In this document: positions 11,065-22,429 of the stretch, piece by piece
Position numbering within the stretch: position 1 is the stretch's first letter
How the letters are laid out: each line of letters opens with the position of its first letter
The notes under the pieces: generated by a model
Databases searched by the model: none
The model's input: the letters and a program-made list of their open reading frames with translations, nothing else
What the model was told of the DNA's origin: nothing
Program-made: the position numbers and the translations under genes
Source of the DNA: Ophiothrix spiculata
Lineage: Eukaryota > Echinodermata > Ophiuroidea > Amphilepidida > Ophiotrichidae
Assembly: GCA_000969725.1 (NCBI GenBank)
Contig: JXSR01S008797.1
Strand: one strand, 5' to 3'
DNA length: 32,284 nt

Positions 11065-11870
11065 CTGAAAGAAGATAACAATTATTCATAGTTACAATTA
11101 GATATACAAAATACTAGTGTTTATAAGCCATACAAATATATAAGAAATCTGCACGTAAATGTCTAAAATGGATAGTTTCTCATCGAATTCAAACCCAAAA
11201 TCTTTCACAGCCCGGTCCTGTATTTAGTATGGCAAGCCAGTAAGCTGTCCCCAGTACTGGCTGTCACTACATTGAACATAGATATAGCTAACACTAGATA
11301 CTTCACTTACCCAGTATCTGGGCGGTGAACGTTGATATTTCACACCACTGACCCACTTACACATAACACATTAGCTCACATTCAAGCAGGCGTGACTTAA
11401 ACCGGGCTTGAATGTTTTGCTTTGACGCTTAAATAGAGTGTTTCTAGATACTTTTTCTAGAGTTTTTCTGATTTACTCGCAATATGATTTACCCCTATCA
11501 AGCAAAAATATGTTATCGGGAAGAAGATTTTGCCGGAGCATAACCACTAGTATGTAGGAAAAAATTCTTATGTTTTATTGCAGAGTTATTGATTTTTGAA
11601 AAGTTGTCGAATTTTTTTGAATGTGAAGAATAGAAAATTTCAGATGTCTACAAGTTATATGTACATCCATATATATTCAAGAATTTTTTTAATATGTCTG
11701 TGTAAAAAAATGTTATTAAACAACGAACGGCAAAATTTTGGTGAAAAAATGCGCCCGTTTTCTCTGGTAATTCCGCCCAACGTATAGTGTTTAAAATTTG
11801 TTTGCTATCTGAGACGCCCAATTGTGCATCATGACAATTTACAAGGACACAGAAAAGTACAATAAATTAA
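11065..11870. other. Intron between the first two exons, no recognised feature
   Basis: AT-rich. A short inverted pair CATTCAAGC/GCTTGAATG lies at about 11380-11415. The open frame at 11596-11787 is low-complexity and not convincing. The pyrimidine tract and branch region of the disintegrin-like exon acceptor lie next to 11065. Confidence 0.5.
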
Positions 11871-12173
11871 AAACAAACGTGGGGGACAGTGTATTTTGAC
11901 CGGGTAACCACCCGCGTGCCATAACATAATGAGATCTAGACGGTTCTCGAGACTTGCAATGTACCCTATATAGGGTATCAGAAACCAGCTGTTGCTCTGC
12001 ATAGAGTTACAATAGGGTATCAAGTATGGCTTTTAATCCTCAGATAGGGCAAAAGTATTCCATCTTAAATTTGTTTAAATGGATTTCAGTTATGATTATG
12101 TCCACCATAGGAAACTTTAGCACGCAAGTGGTTACCCAGATACAAATTTCAGCTACCCCCGTGAAACAAACAA
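11871..12173. mobile_element. Foldback element (MITE-like)
   Basis: The best paired core is GGGTAACCACCCGCGTGCC (11902-11920) against GCACGCAAGTGGTTACCC (about 12119-12137). Outer ends AACAAACGTGGGGG (11872-11885) and CCCCCGTGAAACAAAC (12156-12171) also pair. No open reading frame with transposase motifs lies between. It is probably a non-autonomous DNA transposon. Confidence 0.7.
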
Positions 12174-12215
12174 GTTAAAAACTATAAGTGTGAAAATCAC
12201 AGGTGCGTAATTGTG

Positions 12216-12423
12216 ACGGTTCATATCTCACCTGCCGTAAATGCAACGTCTTGGTCCTCAGAAACATGCATTCAAATTCCTCAAATAAAATTTTGGAGAT
12301 GTTCTGAAGTAAATATATGAAGATTATGAATCTGCGATTTGCAGAATCACACCCTTTGCATGTATTTCACTTAGGAGGGTCAAAAAAGTTTGTTGTATTT
12401 ACGGCTGGTTCGAGATGAACGAA
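12216..12423. mobile_element. Second foldback element (MITE-like)
   Basis: GACGGTTCATATCTCACCTG with GCCGTAAATGCAAC (12216-12248) pairs imperfectly with GTTGTATTTACGGCTGG and TTCGAGATGAACG (12391-12423). It lies about 45 bp from the previous foldback. No coding content is seen; the ends are approximate. Confidence 0.6.
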
Positions 12424-12632
12424 TGCAATTTTGTTCCAGGTGGAAGATAATCAATTTAGCAGGAGGCGGTTATGCCCTATCACGCGCTAGCTATGTCATG
12501 TGACCTGCCGCTAGTATCATCATTAACGTTCGACGGAAGAAAAAAAAGTTCCCAACAAAAAAAGTCGAAATAAAAATGTACAATGGAGATAATTATCCAA
12601 CTTCAACGGATTTAGTATTAACAAACATTGAC

Positions 12633-12783
12633 TAAAGGTGGTGTCACACATCACAAAACATACGAATAACGTACTAATAACATACACTGGATTGTCATTG
12701 AAATACATGTAATATCGATTACCAAACAAGTTCGTTATTAGTACGTTATTCGTACGGTACGGTGATGTGTGACACCGCCTTTA
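12633..12783. mobile_element. Short MITE with TA target-site duplication
   Basis: The terminal inverted repeat TAAAGGTGGTGTCACACATC at 12633 matches the complement of GATGTGTGACACCGCCTTTA ending at 12783. The inner repeat GAATAACGTACTAATAA pairs with TTATTAGTACGTTATTC, so the arms cover most of the 151 bp. TA at both ends fits the duplication made by Tc1/mariner-type transposases. No transposase is encoded. Confidence 0.85.
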
Positions 12784-13658
12784 TAAGTAATGACCTAAAC
12801 AAAATATTTGGTTAGATTTCATTTTAACATCGAAGTCAATGGGCGAATTGGACTTATATTCGATATCAATTCCGCCTCCCCCTGCCATTTAGCACTCTTT
12901 TCATAAATTAGCCATGCATGATATTAAACCTAATTTAATCACAGCTGTTAATCAGGCAGAACTAATGAATATTAAAAGCCCCGCGCAGGTGTGCTGTGGG
13001 TGCAATTTATAGATTCGTTTGTGACAAATTTCTCTAGTGACAATGGAGATGGTGGTGGGTTCGTGATTGGTGCCGTGACCTTTGAAGGCTAAAATAAAGA
13101 AAATAAAAGATTTGACCGTTGACCTGCGTTCTCCAAAATTAATGAAAAAAGCGATACAAAAACCTTCATAACTTTACAACGAAAGGTCGGATTTGAAAAA
13201 TTCAAACGGTTTTGGATTTCTTAGATCACCTGTTTTCATTTACAGACCATTTAAAAGAATTTGAGCAATAATTAAAAAATCACCTGAAGTGTCTACTAAC
13301 ACCAGTCTGTGACATATTTGGACTTGATGTGATTTTGTTTTTAATTCTCTGAACTGGGATATTAAACATATTTCACTTGAACTTGGAATTTAAACTGCAA
13401 ATTTTGAACTTCTTTTGTGGTCCCACAAAACACGGTTACAAGAAGGTGGATATTTAACAATCAGTTGCTGAGGATATATGTGAAAGTGACATGACAAGAG
13501 GTCCAGTTTGTAAGATTTGGCGTGAGTGATGTGTTGGTAACTTACCATGATAGCGCCATTTGACAGTGTACGTAATTCAGAAATATGTTCATTCATCCCA
13601 AAGATAAATGAATTACTTTGGAATAAGGAACAAATAGCAACAGGAAATACAACATCAA
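12784..13658. other. Intron stretch without recognised feature
   Basis: No exon is recognised. The 101-codon minus-strand frame at 13390-13695 runs into the next foldback arm and shows no domain-like pattern. Confidence 0.5.
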
Positions 13659-13955
13659 GACTCGTCATGTGAGTGCAAGAAAGTCGTATCTGCAATAGCT
13701 GCCTTTTGTCATTAATTTGGATTGCACACTGTAAAATATCCAGTCTTATGTCAGTGGTTCTTGAAATGGTTCTTCAGGTGACACTCTCACCTGAAGAACC
13801 ATGACGGTTCTACCTGAAGAACCATGACGGTTCTTGAAATGGTCTTTCATAAGACAGTGAAATTTTTAGAGATTTTTCACATTCTTGTGACAAGTTGAAA
13901 AATAAATATAACTTATGGCAGCCATTGCAGATACGACTTTCTCACATGACGAAGT
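13659..13955. mobile_element. Foldback element with internal hairpin and 23-bp tandem repeat
   Basis: The outer arms are CTCGTCATGTGAG plus AAAGTCGTATCTGCAATAGC (13659-13703) and their near-complement at 13917-13955. The centre holds a perfect 14-bp hairpin (13768-13781 with 13787-13800, loop CACTC). It also holds an exact 23-bp tandem pair, 13789-13811 and 13812-13834, beginning ACCTGAAGAACCATGACGG. No coding content. Confidence 0.75.
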
Positions 13956-14269
13956 GCTAAGGGCCTTAACTACTATAATTTCTTACAAGTACACCAACTT
14001 GCTGAACTTTCAACAATTTATTTTAATACAACAATATGATATATACACACAATAAAAATACCTCTTTCAGTTCCTATGGAAAGCCAACATGCAAAACAAG
14101 AAGATAAAAAGAGTCAATTAAATTGTACAGTCTTTGCAAACATATTGTCAAGGTGCGTCAAAGTCAATTGGTAACACCCACTTCAGTTTGCCTGACAATG
14201 GGGTTTCAAACTGGCAAAGAAGAATTTTGGACTGAAGGACCACATTAGAATGGGGTGAAACACGTAACA

Positions 14270-14620
14270 TCAAAATTTACTACTCGCAGTTACGTTAGAT
14301 CAAACGGTAAGGCGCTCCCATGTGATGCAGATGTTCCCGAGTTTGATCCCCCCCCCTGTCGCCAAAAGTTGAGACTGCTTGATATTCCCTTGAACAAGGA
14401 GCTAACTGCTAATTGTCTTGTGGAAACCCATACGAGACTTAGGAACTGATCCGGGCAGCCCTAGAGGTTGCCTTAGAACCTGAAATGATGCTTGGTGTGG
14501 AATGGAGCTTACTTAGTCCACAGTGATCAGCGAACACCTGTAAAGTGTGCAGAGTTCGCATTGAATTACAAATCAGGGATGCATAGCACACTGTAAATCA
14601 CCTGTATTTATTTATTTTTG
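14270..14620 (+). mobile_element. tRNA-derived SINE, family 2
   Basis: The head (about 14285-14364) resembles a class II tRNA of Ser/Leu type. It has AACGGTAAGGCGCTC near the A-box position and the B-box-like GAGTTTGATCC at 14339-14349, then CCTGTCGCC. The body has the CCTTGAACAAGGAGCTAACT block seen in many aquatic-animal SINEs. The 3' end is uncertain; T-rich sequence near 14610-14625 may mark it. The 64-codon frame at 14255-14449 runs through this repeat and is not a gene. Confidence 0.7.
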
Positions 14621-17548
14621 TTCTCCAGATTTAAAAGTGGGACTCACCTGAAATCCCTGCAAGTTTGAGTCCCAGTCAAGGGATCAAGTTTAGGGTTTCA
14701 GCTTAGGGTGTTAAACTAGCACGTTTTTTGACTAACCACAAATTACCAGGTATCACTGAAGTTGTTATGTTATGATTTGGTCATCAGAATTCAGGAAATG
14801 CTCTTACAAGTTGTAAATATTTACCGCCTGATCAAAAGTATACAGGACTGCAGGAAATAGTATTTAGGAAACAGGGGTTATTAATAAATCCGCATTTATT
14901 TTTGGTATTTTTGTGAGTGAAATTAGAAATAATAATTGCACACATGCTGTTGACAATTAATTTGTTAATCAATTAGGCTACCTTACAGTAAAAAAAAATC
15001 TGAAATTGTCATACTTTATAGATCATATTTTAGTTTAACTAGGGCCAATTGATTTTCTTCTAACAAAAACTCCCCACAAGCCTGGCTAGCTTGCTCGAAA
15101 AAAAAAAAGATTTTACCGACTTCTGTTTTTAAGACCAAGTTCTTGGTGGGAACAGATCTGTGAACACATTTTCCTCCATTGGAAATTCAATTATTAAGCC
15201 AGAGTTTCCCTGGAGGACTGCAAATGAACTTAAGATGTCTGAATAACAGTTCCACCCTTAATTGGTTAAAATATTTGACAGGTCATAAAATAATTTAGCT
15301 AAACATGTTTTTTTTTTAAACACAACATTGAATGGATGATGGATGAATTTATTTGTCATTTTACATTACTTCCTTCTTATATTGACTCCATTAGGCCAAA
15401 AAAAAAAGAACTCTGTCTCAGCTTACTTAAGGTCAAAACCCTAAGCGCTATGCGTTTTTTTGTTTTTTTTTGTTAGTAAAAAAGGGCTACGTGGATGCGG
15501 AAATACCCCCTAATTTTTTTTTAATTGCATTTTTCGGCCACTTTTTTTTTTCACGTTCGCGGCCGTTTTCTTAACTTTTTTTTCTCTCGATGTAAGAAAA
15601 AAAATAAAAAAGCAAAAAATCTCCTGAAAACCTAGAAAAAAAAGAAATGCGGTAAAATTCTTATCAAAATTTCTATATTTCTATTATAAAAAGGTCAAAA
15701 TTTAGTTGTTCATGAAACTCTTCATGTGTATCAAAATCGCTGACTTTTCTTTCCAAAAGTTCATTTCATTCTCACCACTATTCCATTTTACTCCTGTGAA
15801 TATCTAAGATGCTGTAATTAAGTCTGTCTATCTCTGGAGATGCAGCTGCACAACCCAGATGGGAACCCAGTGGGTATGTATCTATACACCCACCTATTTT
15901 CGGCGCTGGATGTGGATCATCTTGGTGCACAACACCTAGAATCCCACTTACGATGATTTAAGTCCAAAAATATTACTTAAGGTATGTTGAACACTTATAT
16001 GGGCTTAGGCCCTCTAGAATCTAACTAGCTTATTGTTATACTGCTCCTTCTTTCCACTAGTGAAATTGTATGGCAACAGAGTACCTCTGAGCCACTTCGA
16101 CTAGAACTTAAGGGGTTTTCTCAGAGATGCAGTTGCTTACGACTGCGGGATAACGATTTTTTCATAAATAGTAAAAAGTAAAAAAATGTTTCCATCCGTT
16201 TTCATGTGCAAATTTCAATGCTCACTGAACGCATGCTTTACTAACGCATTTGGTTAATCACGCACAGCATACTCGCGTAATATATACGCGGGAAATTATG
16301 CAGACGCAGATGTGCCATCAAAGTAATCAAATTTTATCCCAAAAAATGCCAGTTTTGGTCGTTTTCTATAAAACTAACACGGTGTCCATATTTTTTTATT
16401 TCCGTATTTTTAAGTGCGCAAAATGTGCTTTAACATATTATGTAAAAATAATAAAAACAATGGAGCATTTACTATTTTACAAGCACATAATGATCGATGT
16501 TTTGGAGCTTTCCCTATTCTTTGTATGGTAAATCGTATACTTTTTGAAATGCCTGGATCTCAAAAACGAGCACAGTGACCTATATTTTTTATTTCAGATT
16601 TGTTATCAGCACAAACAAACCTACCAAATACTAAATTTTTAAGAAAATCAATGGAGGATTTGCATCTCTTAGAAAACCTCTTAAATCCAAGAAGCAGTTC
16701 AAGTTCTGTAAATGCACTATACCACCTACTGTAAGCACTATTATACTCGTACAGCAAAAAATTGTATAATTCTGTCTAATTATGTGCAGGCGGTGAGAGA
16801 CAACCAAATATATTTTTTCCTGGCCCTTATATGAATGTTCTGGGGTTAATGCCAGGTCAAAAATTTCACCAATTGTTGAAATGTTATGATTTTTGTACCA
16901 ATTGTTTCTAGCATATCACATATTTTGACATGTTTTGTTTTTGCATTCATGTCGTGAGTGAAGCACGTGTCAAATTGAATTTCTAAAATCAGATTGCAGG
17001 TCTAGTCTGGTTCAAATTCCATGAGTTCAATCTACTTTCTGTCTCACTGTTACTTGATTTAATCAATCCAAAAGACAAAGGAAATGTCATGGTTTTGATG
17101 GAAATTTCACATGTAATAGACCAAAAATAACATTTAGAGGGTAAGAAATGACGTCAAAACTTTAAGAAATGATTAATACAAAATTTGTTTTTTGTTTTAC
17201 CGCTGAACATCAAAATATTTATCCAAAACTTACATGGAAAATTGTAAATATTTTAACTACATTGTGCATCACATCACACATTCAAATTTCAAACACACAT
17301 GAAACAATGAAAATCTTCGTAACTTTTGTCGAATGGTCAATAGATAGTCATACAGGTCAATGGAGGTCAAAGATTCAGAAGCCTTTTTTAGCCTAACAAT
17401 ACAGGGAAAAGATGAACCAAAGACACTTCAATATTTTGACAGAGTGCACTTTATTTGTGAAGATCGCATTTGTTAGCAAAGAGTTAATTTCTCATGGTGC
17501 CAAATACATTTATCCACTACAAACAAGCATTTCTAAAGGAAAGAGGCG
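14621..17548. other. Intron, AT-rich with T/A homopolymer runs
   Basis: No exon is recognised. Between 15450 and 15660 there are many T8-T10 and A8 runs separated by short GC-bearing pieces (CGGCCACTTTTT, CGCGGCCG). The 93-codon frame at 16250-16531 and other short frames are low-complexity. Confidence 0.5.
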
Positions 17549-17665
17549 AGGGGCCGCTTCAAAACTCAACAGACGGCGTACCGCCTAGAACCGGGACTTC
17601 TGGGCAACCGGCAAGAACCGTGGTTTCAGACATTCAACCGCTGGTTGAGTTTCGAAGTGATCCCT
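17549..17665. mobile_element. CpG-rich mini-foldback element, 117 bp
   Basis: AGGGGCCGCTTCAAAACTCAAC (ends 17549 and 17570) pairs with GTTGAGTTTCGAAGTGATCC-CT (ends 17644 and 17665) with a few mismatches. The inside is clearly GC-richer than its surroundings, with ACCGGGACTTC and GGCAACCGGCAAGAACC. It looks like a small non-autonomous DNA transposon. Confidence 0.65.
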
Positions 17666-18167
17666 AAATCTGTATTTTTTTAATCAAATGAATGTAAGAG
17701 AAATTATCTAGGCAGGTGTTACTTAGAGGTGAACTGTGCGCTAACAAGGAGTGTGGGTGAGAATAACTTGAACATGTCTGTCACTAGCAGGGAGCACCTC
17801 TTGGGAACAGAGAGGAAACGTTCAATTTCATGTTACACAACTCCGGCATTTCTAGCCACACTTTGTAAAGCTCATCTCCTGGTCTATGAAGCATTCCATT
17901 TCAGGAAACGTACGGTGCCTGTTATTAGCGAGTCTGTGTGCTTTGTAAGGTTGTGAATTCATCAAAGTCATTCACAGTGCCTCTCAAATTGAAATATTCT
18001 CTGTAATGTTATAACTCTACAAAGTTCATGTTATTTTAAGGACTAAATGGAAACTTGTAACTAAGTAGAAGAATAGAAAACGAAATATCTGTTTCGCTCA
18101 TTTTTTATTATTCCAGTATAGGCATACAAATATATGAATTGACCGAATTAAAACAGAAATAAAAGAG

Positions 18168-18420
18168 TGAAAAATGCTTGTTTGGACCAGGATTCGAACC
18201 AGGGAGCTCTCATTTCCCAAGTGAGTGACACTAATAGCAAGCCACTTGAGTCTCTGCCCAGGCAGCAATTTGGTTCCTGCATTATAACCATGTCTCTGAT
18301 GTATTTAGACTTAAATTTAAGTGCATTTTTGTGATTCTCTACAATGAGATTTGGATCAGTTAGGTTTAATTGCAAAGAACACCAGCTATGCCAGACAATC
18401 ATAAAAACGTGAAACAAACT
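18168..18420 (-). mobile_element. tRNA-like interspersed repeat, family 3, copy A
   Basis: On the minus strand it has a canonical B-box GGTTCGAATCC (18200-18190) inside CCCTGGTTCGAATCCTGG, preceded by AGACTCAAGTGGC as a weak A-box. Upstream of the tRNA-like part is TGCAGGAACCAAATTGCTGC, shared with the copy at 31530-31775. It overlaps the 153-codon minus-strand frame at 18148-18609, which is therefore not taken as a gene. Confidence 0.65.
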
Positions 18421-18711
18421 AAATGTTGTATTTGATGAATATTTGAAGCTTCTATTGCCTACTGATTTCAGCTTAAGCTTTTTATGCCTATGGCTGCAGA
18501 CTAGGTCCTCAAGATGATTGAAATTTGTGGTTGCAAATATCAGTATAATCAACATATATACTATAGAATCCCTTACAAAAGTAAAACTACGCATTAGACT
18601 ACGCTTCATTCGGCTAAAGCAAATCTTTAATTGAAATAAAGTGTTTCAATAAATTTGAAATAGTAGTTACACAGCAAAATTCTCATAGACTGCAGATAAG
18701 AAAACAGCAAC

Positions 18712-18782
18712 CTACAGTAACTGTACTGGAACAACTTGCTTGTACCACTACAGTAACTATACTGGAACAACTTGCTTGTACC
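18712..18782 (+). repeat. 36-bp-period tandem duplication
   Basis: CTACAGTAACTGTACTGGAA...TTGTACC(A) at 18712-18747 is repeated at 18748-18782 with one visible change (TGTAC to TATAC). It lies about 80 bp from the donor of the first ADAMTS-like exon, inside the intron. Confidence 0.9.
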
Positions 18783-18861
18783 TGAAAATGTATTATACAA
18801 TAGATCAAACTTAATGATAAACAGTGATTTTCCATGTGATTTTGGCACCCTTTCTACCTAC

Positions 18862-19006
18862 CATATAGCCATATGGGCATATTGTAGAACCTGTTCCAAA
18901 CACTAATTGACACTGTTTGCTGACGTTGTACACTTCTCCTGGTAAGTACCTTGGTAAAACTTGTGAGTCTGTGGGTTTGTCTAGTAAGCACTGGCCATAA
19001 TCCATG
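18862..19006 (-). CDS. ADAMTS-like exon: end of metalloprotease region into disintegrin-like module
   Basis: This internal exon encodes 48 whole codons plus the last base of a split codon. It contains GQCLLDKP, then LPGEVYN, KQCQLVFG and TICPY. That is the conserved CLLD/LPG/QC-L-FG/CP pattern where the ADAMTS metalloprotease domain passes into the disintegrin-like module. The acceptor is a pyrimidine-rich stretch ending in TTTTTCAG at 19007; the donor is ATG|GTAGGT at 18862/18861. The exon ends in phase 0, matching the exon at 11064. Asn-Val-Ser is a possible N-glycosylation site. ADAMTS proteins are secreted zinc proteases that cut extracellular-matrix proteins. The spacing and the YNVxKQC pattern are closest to my memory of ADAMTS9/20/GON-1, so the subfamily is inferred. 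The upstream HExxHxxGxxH exon was not found in the window. Confidence 0.88.
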
Positions 19007-21650
19007 CTGAAAAATAGAACAATTGCATAGTCAGTTAAGTCAAATAATATGCAAATCATATAGCAAATCAAAAATCAAAGAACTTAAAATAGACAGAAGG
19101 TTGGAAATATATAATTAGATCAATGGTTAACCCTCAAAATTGGTGATTTGTCCCATTTCTTTTCAACATCAAAATGCACATTATTACCAAAAATCATCGT
19201 TCCGCCGAGTTTTCGGACAGTTAGTAGTGCTGAGTTTTCGCACAGTAGTACCGTACAACAATTAACAACATAAACAAAATCAAAGTTTGCAAATATGTAT
19301 GAAAAAGCGTAATCTTTATTTATCTCTATAGATATAAATGTCAATTTGTTTATGTCGTCAGAATGGTCCACTCTGTGCGACATTTTCTATAATATGCTGA
19401 AATCGCAAAAACAAAAATCGATATTGTTAATTAACCTCTCCAAATACAGTGGACACATTTAAGTTTCTGATCATCAAAATACTAAAACCATCATTAGATG
19501 TTGAAGGTGATCCATAGATTTAGTGCAGAAATCCAGGACTTTTTATACCAGCCCATACAAGCCATGGAGCTCAAATTGGAAGTATTCGGGTACACTTGGT
19601 TCTTGCAAAATCAATCTGGAATCCAAGATTCCGTTGTGTGCATGTTTTCAATGTTCGTGCATCATGACACGAATACCCAACTTGATCCAAAAATGGAGGC
19701 GAGTCCAGGTTCTCTGCTGTAAATCTATGAGGTGATCATACATCTCTGGTACTTTTTAATCGAGGGTATGCATTAAAATAAAGACAACTTAATGTAATTT
19801 CAGTACAGATAATTCAGTTACAAAGCTGTAAATTATACAATACACCAATACATGGTCTGCAATCATGATAGGGTATCTAACAAAGCAAAGATAATAAAAG
19901 CCCATAGTAAAGTCTCAAATTTGGTCATCCATCAAGATGAACAGCGTAATAATGCCACAAAAGTACAATAGCACGCTGCAGACTATTTTAATAATTTCCA
20001 TCTTATATAAGTTTACACCCCTAAGGACTAGCTGACATTTCTATCAACTAGGTCATTTTGTTTCCGAGCAAGCAAGCAAGCAGAAATACCTTGGTGATGG
20101 ATGCTATAGCAATATAGATAACCCATCCATTTCTGGTATAGCCCCTAGCGAAATCAAACCCATCATTATCAATAGGTACATCTTGGGTCAAAAGCCCCCA
20201 GGTTGCATGAGGAAGGGGCAAAAATGAAAACAATCTGATGAATGATTGCTGAATGTTGTAATGCCGGAGGGGGCTTTCATCAATTTCTTCCACAAACTGT
20301 AACAGGATTGATTGGTGGTGCTTTCTTTAGTAATTACCAGGCTTTAGTCTAGCAATTTCACTGGTTCAGTGACACTCACAGCCCGTTGTGCGTTTTTTAT
20401 TCGTACATTTTTTGAGAGGCCACGGTCGTTACATTTTCCTACAATTGTGAAGAAGTGTCAAGCACAGGAATGGTGCACGGTGATCGTTAAGTATGTTGTG
20501 TACACAACATGCCTGACGTGAGTAATTGCATGCATCGTACGTTGCACACACGTTACCTAGTACTTGCACCGTGCTGTACGTTTTGTATGTACTTGCACCA
20601 TACGTTATGTATGAATTCCATGTGACTACCACCATGATATTATATGGAAACCGTATTTACATGTAACATGTATGATGTCCGTACGTGCGTAAGTGTCCAG
20701 GTGTCCGCTAAGCAAGCAGCTGTGGGAAAAATTGCCAAAAAATGCAAGGAATCTGTCAGTACTGAGCATGTGCGGACCGTGCTGGTGTTTAATCGGTAGC
20801 CCAACCTTAACTAGCACGCAGAGAAAGTTCTGCATGCACTAAAACTGCTACGTCGTGTCTGTGCGCTTGAAAATGGGGACAGAATCGGTACTTAAAACAT
20901 ACAGATCGCACAATTTTGTTCATGTTTAAGCACGCAAACAGCACTTGTGCCGCTGCACTTCAATTTCTTGCAGCAATGTGTGCTGTGCAGCCTATGAATG
21001 GACTTTTAGGAGCTTTTAGGGCATTGCATGTTGGAAGTGCAAAAGTCTAGTATGAGCAGCTGCAATGGATATTGATGAACTCTAAATGCACTACTCCTTC
21101 TCAGATATTGAGTGACCTATATAGATCTGTAGGTACCACAAGGAAAGCATAAATAAATTGAAGGAAACATTTAAAATTTGATGGTGAAAACAGCAGCAAA
21201 AATGCAGGTCCCAAGAGACCTTCTTGGTTAGTTATCTTACTAAATGTAAATTATCATCAATAACATAAACCACCAAAAACATGATTTTGTGATTCTCATA
21301 TCTATTTTTAACACAAAGGAGATTTAGACTTCTGCATTATTTTCAAGGTTTATTAATAACAGTAATTCAGGACTAAATTCAACAGTCCTGATTGGTTTAC
21401 TGCTATGCTTCCTAGGACAGAGACTTCCTTTGTGCCTAAATAAAAGCAAGTTGTTCAGATAGCATCTTGTAAATTACCTATCTTTGTAGCAAAATGGTGA
21501 GGGCTAAATATAATATCATACCTGAACCACTGGCCAACTTGAAGAGGATGGATGTTAACTACAAGGCTCTTTTGGAACATTGCCTGTAAGATTGCTATGG
21601 TTACTGAATCAACATTGTTGATGGAATCACATCTTACTAGTATATCCTAG
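19007..21650. other. Presumed intron upstream of first exon found; includes a CpG/CGTA-rich patch
   Basis: I looked for the ADAMTS catalytic exon (HExxHxxGxxH on the minus strand) here and found none. From 20390 to 20890 the sequence is rich in CG and CGTA words. It contains the perfect 18-bp palindrome ATGTTGTGTACACAACAT (20493-20510) and two GTACTTGCACC copies (20560 and 20589). That could be a regulatory patch or an old repeat; I cannot decide. Confidence 0.4.
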
Positions 21651-21900
21651 GGGAAGCGGGTTAGTGTAGCGGTATTTCCCTCGCTTTGCACCGATAAGGT
21701 CCCAGGTTTGAGTCCCGCGCCCGGCACTATATGTGCATTTGGTTTTCAGTCCATTCTCGCTTCCGCAGGTTTTTCTCCAGGTCCTCTGGTTTTCCTCCTG
21801 TACTAAAACTGAATATTAAACCCCAATTAGGACCCCAATGGAAATAAGCTTCATTGGAGGCTTTCTTGGGTTATCCTTGGCTATCAGCATAAAGAATTCT
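21651..21900 (+). mobile_element. tRNA-derived SINE, family 1, plus-strand copy
   Basis: The A-box-like TTAGTGTAGCGG (21661-21672) and B-box-like GGTTTGAGTCC (21705-21715) lie in a tRNA-like head that starts GGGAAGCGGG. The body has GGTTTTCAGTCCATTCTCGC, TTTTTCTCCAGGTCCTCTGG and CCCCAATGGAAATAAGCTTC. It ends in AAAGAATTCT, as does the minus-strand copy at 4525-4778. This copy keeps more CpG than the other and may be younger. Confidence 0.88.
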
Positions 21901-22429
21901 ATCCGAAAACATTTTGAGAACATAAGTGTCATATGGTGAACAAAAATGTTTGTAATTATCCATGGTTGTAGATGGATGAAGCATCCACAGCTAACAATCA
22001 TTATGATGATAATCAATATTTTAACATCTGGATGAGCAGTAATGCTGGATTTTTCCTTTACCTCAAAATAATTTTCGTAACAATTCATGTAGCTTACCTA
22101 CTACACCAATGCTAATACATCAGCATACCTTCCACTTTCCATGCATACTTAACACAATATTTTTTATCAAGTAACTAAATCTGATCCTAGTTAAGCCCAA
22201 GGGCAAGTGTTATCTAGTCATAATATGATGATCTAGTTGTTAACATCTTCCATACTGAAGTCAAGACTATCAAATCCCATTTTGGATACCAGCAACCTTG
22301 ATCACTTGAAGGCTGATGGCATAGGGGGTTGAATGAACTACAGGTGCACTGGTAAGTGTTCAGGCTATTCAACACTTAGCTGGATAGATAAATAGAAAAT
22401 GCAACATATGAAATATACTCATATTAATA

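Noticed and set aside
10770..11078. 102-codon plus-strand open frame
   Set aside because: It is antisense to the disintegrin-like exon, and its length comes from the real frame on the other strand.
13390..13695. 101-codon minus-strand open frame
   Set aside because: It overlaps a foldback arm and has no recognisable domain or splice context.
14255..14449. 64-codon frame in the 14.3 kb region
   Set aside because: It runs through a tRNA-derived SINE head and body.
18148..18609. 153-codon minus-strand open frame, the longest outside the LINE
   Set aside because: Its C-terminal part is the tRNA-like repeat (B-box GGTTCGAATCC) and the rest is low-complexity with no domain pattern.
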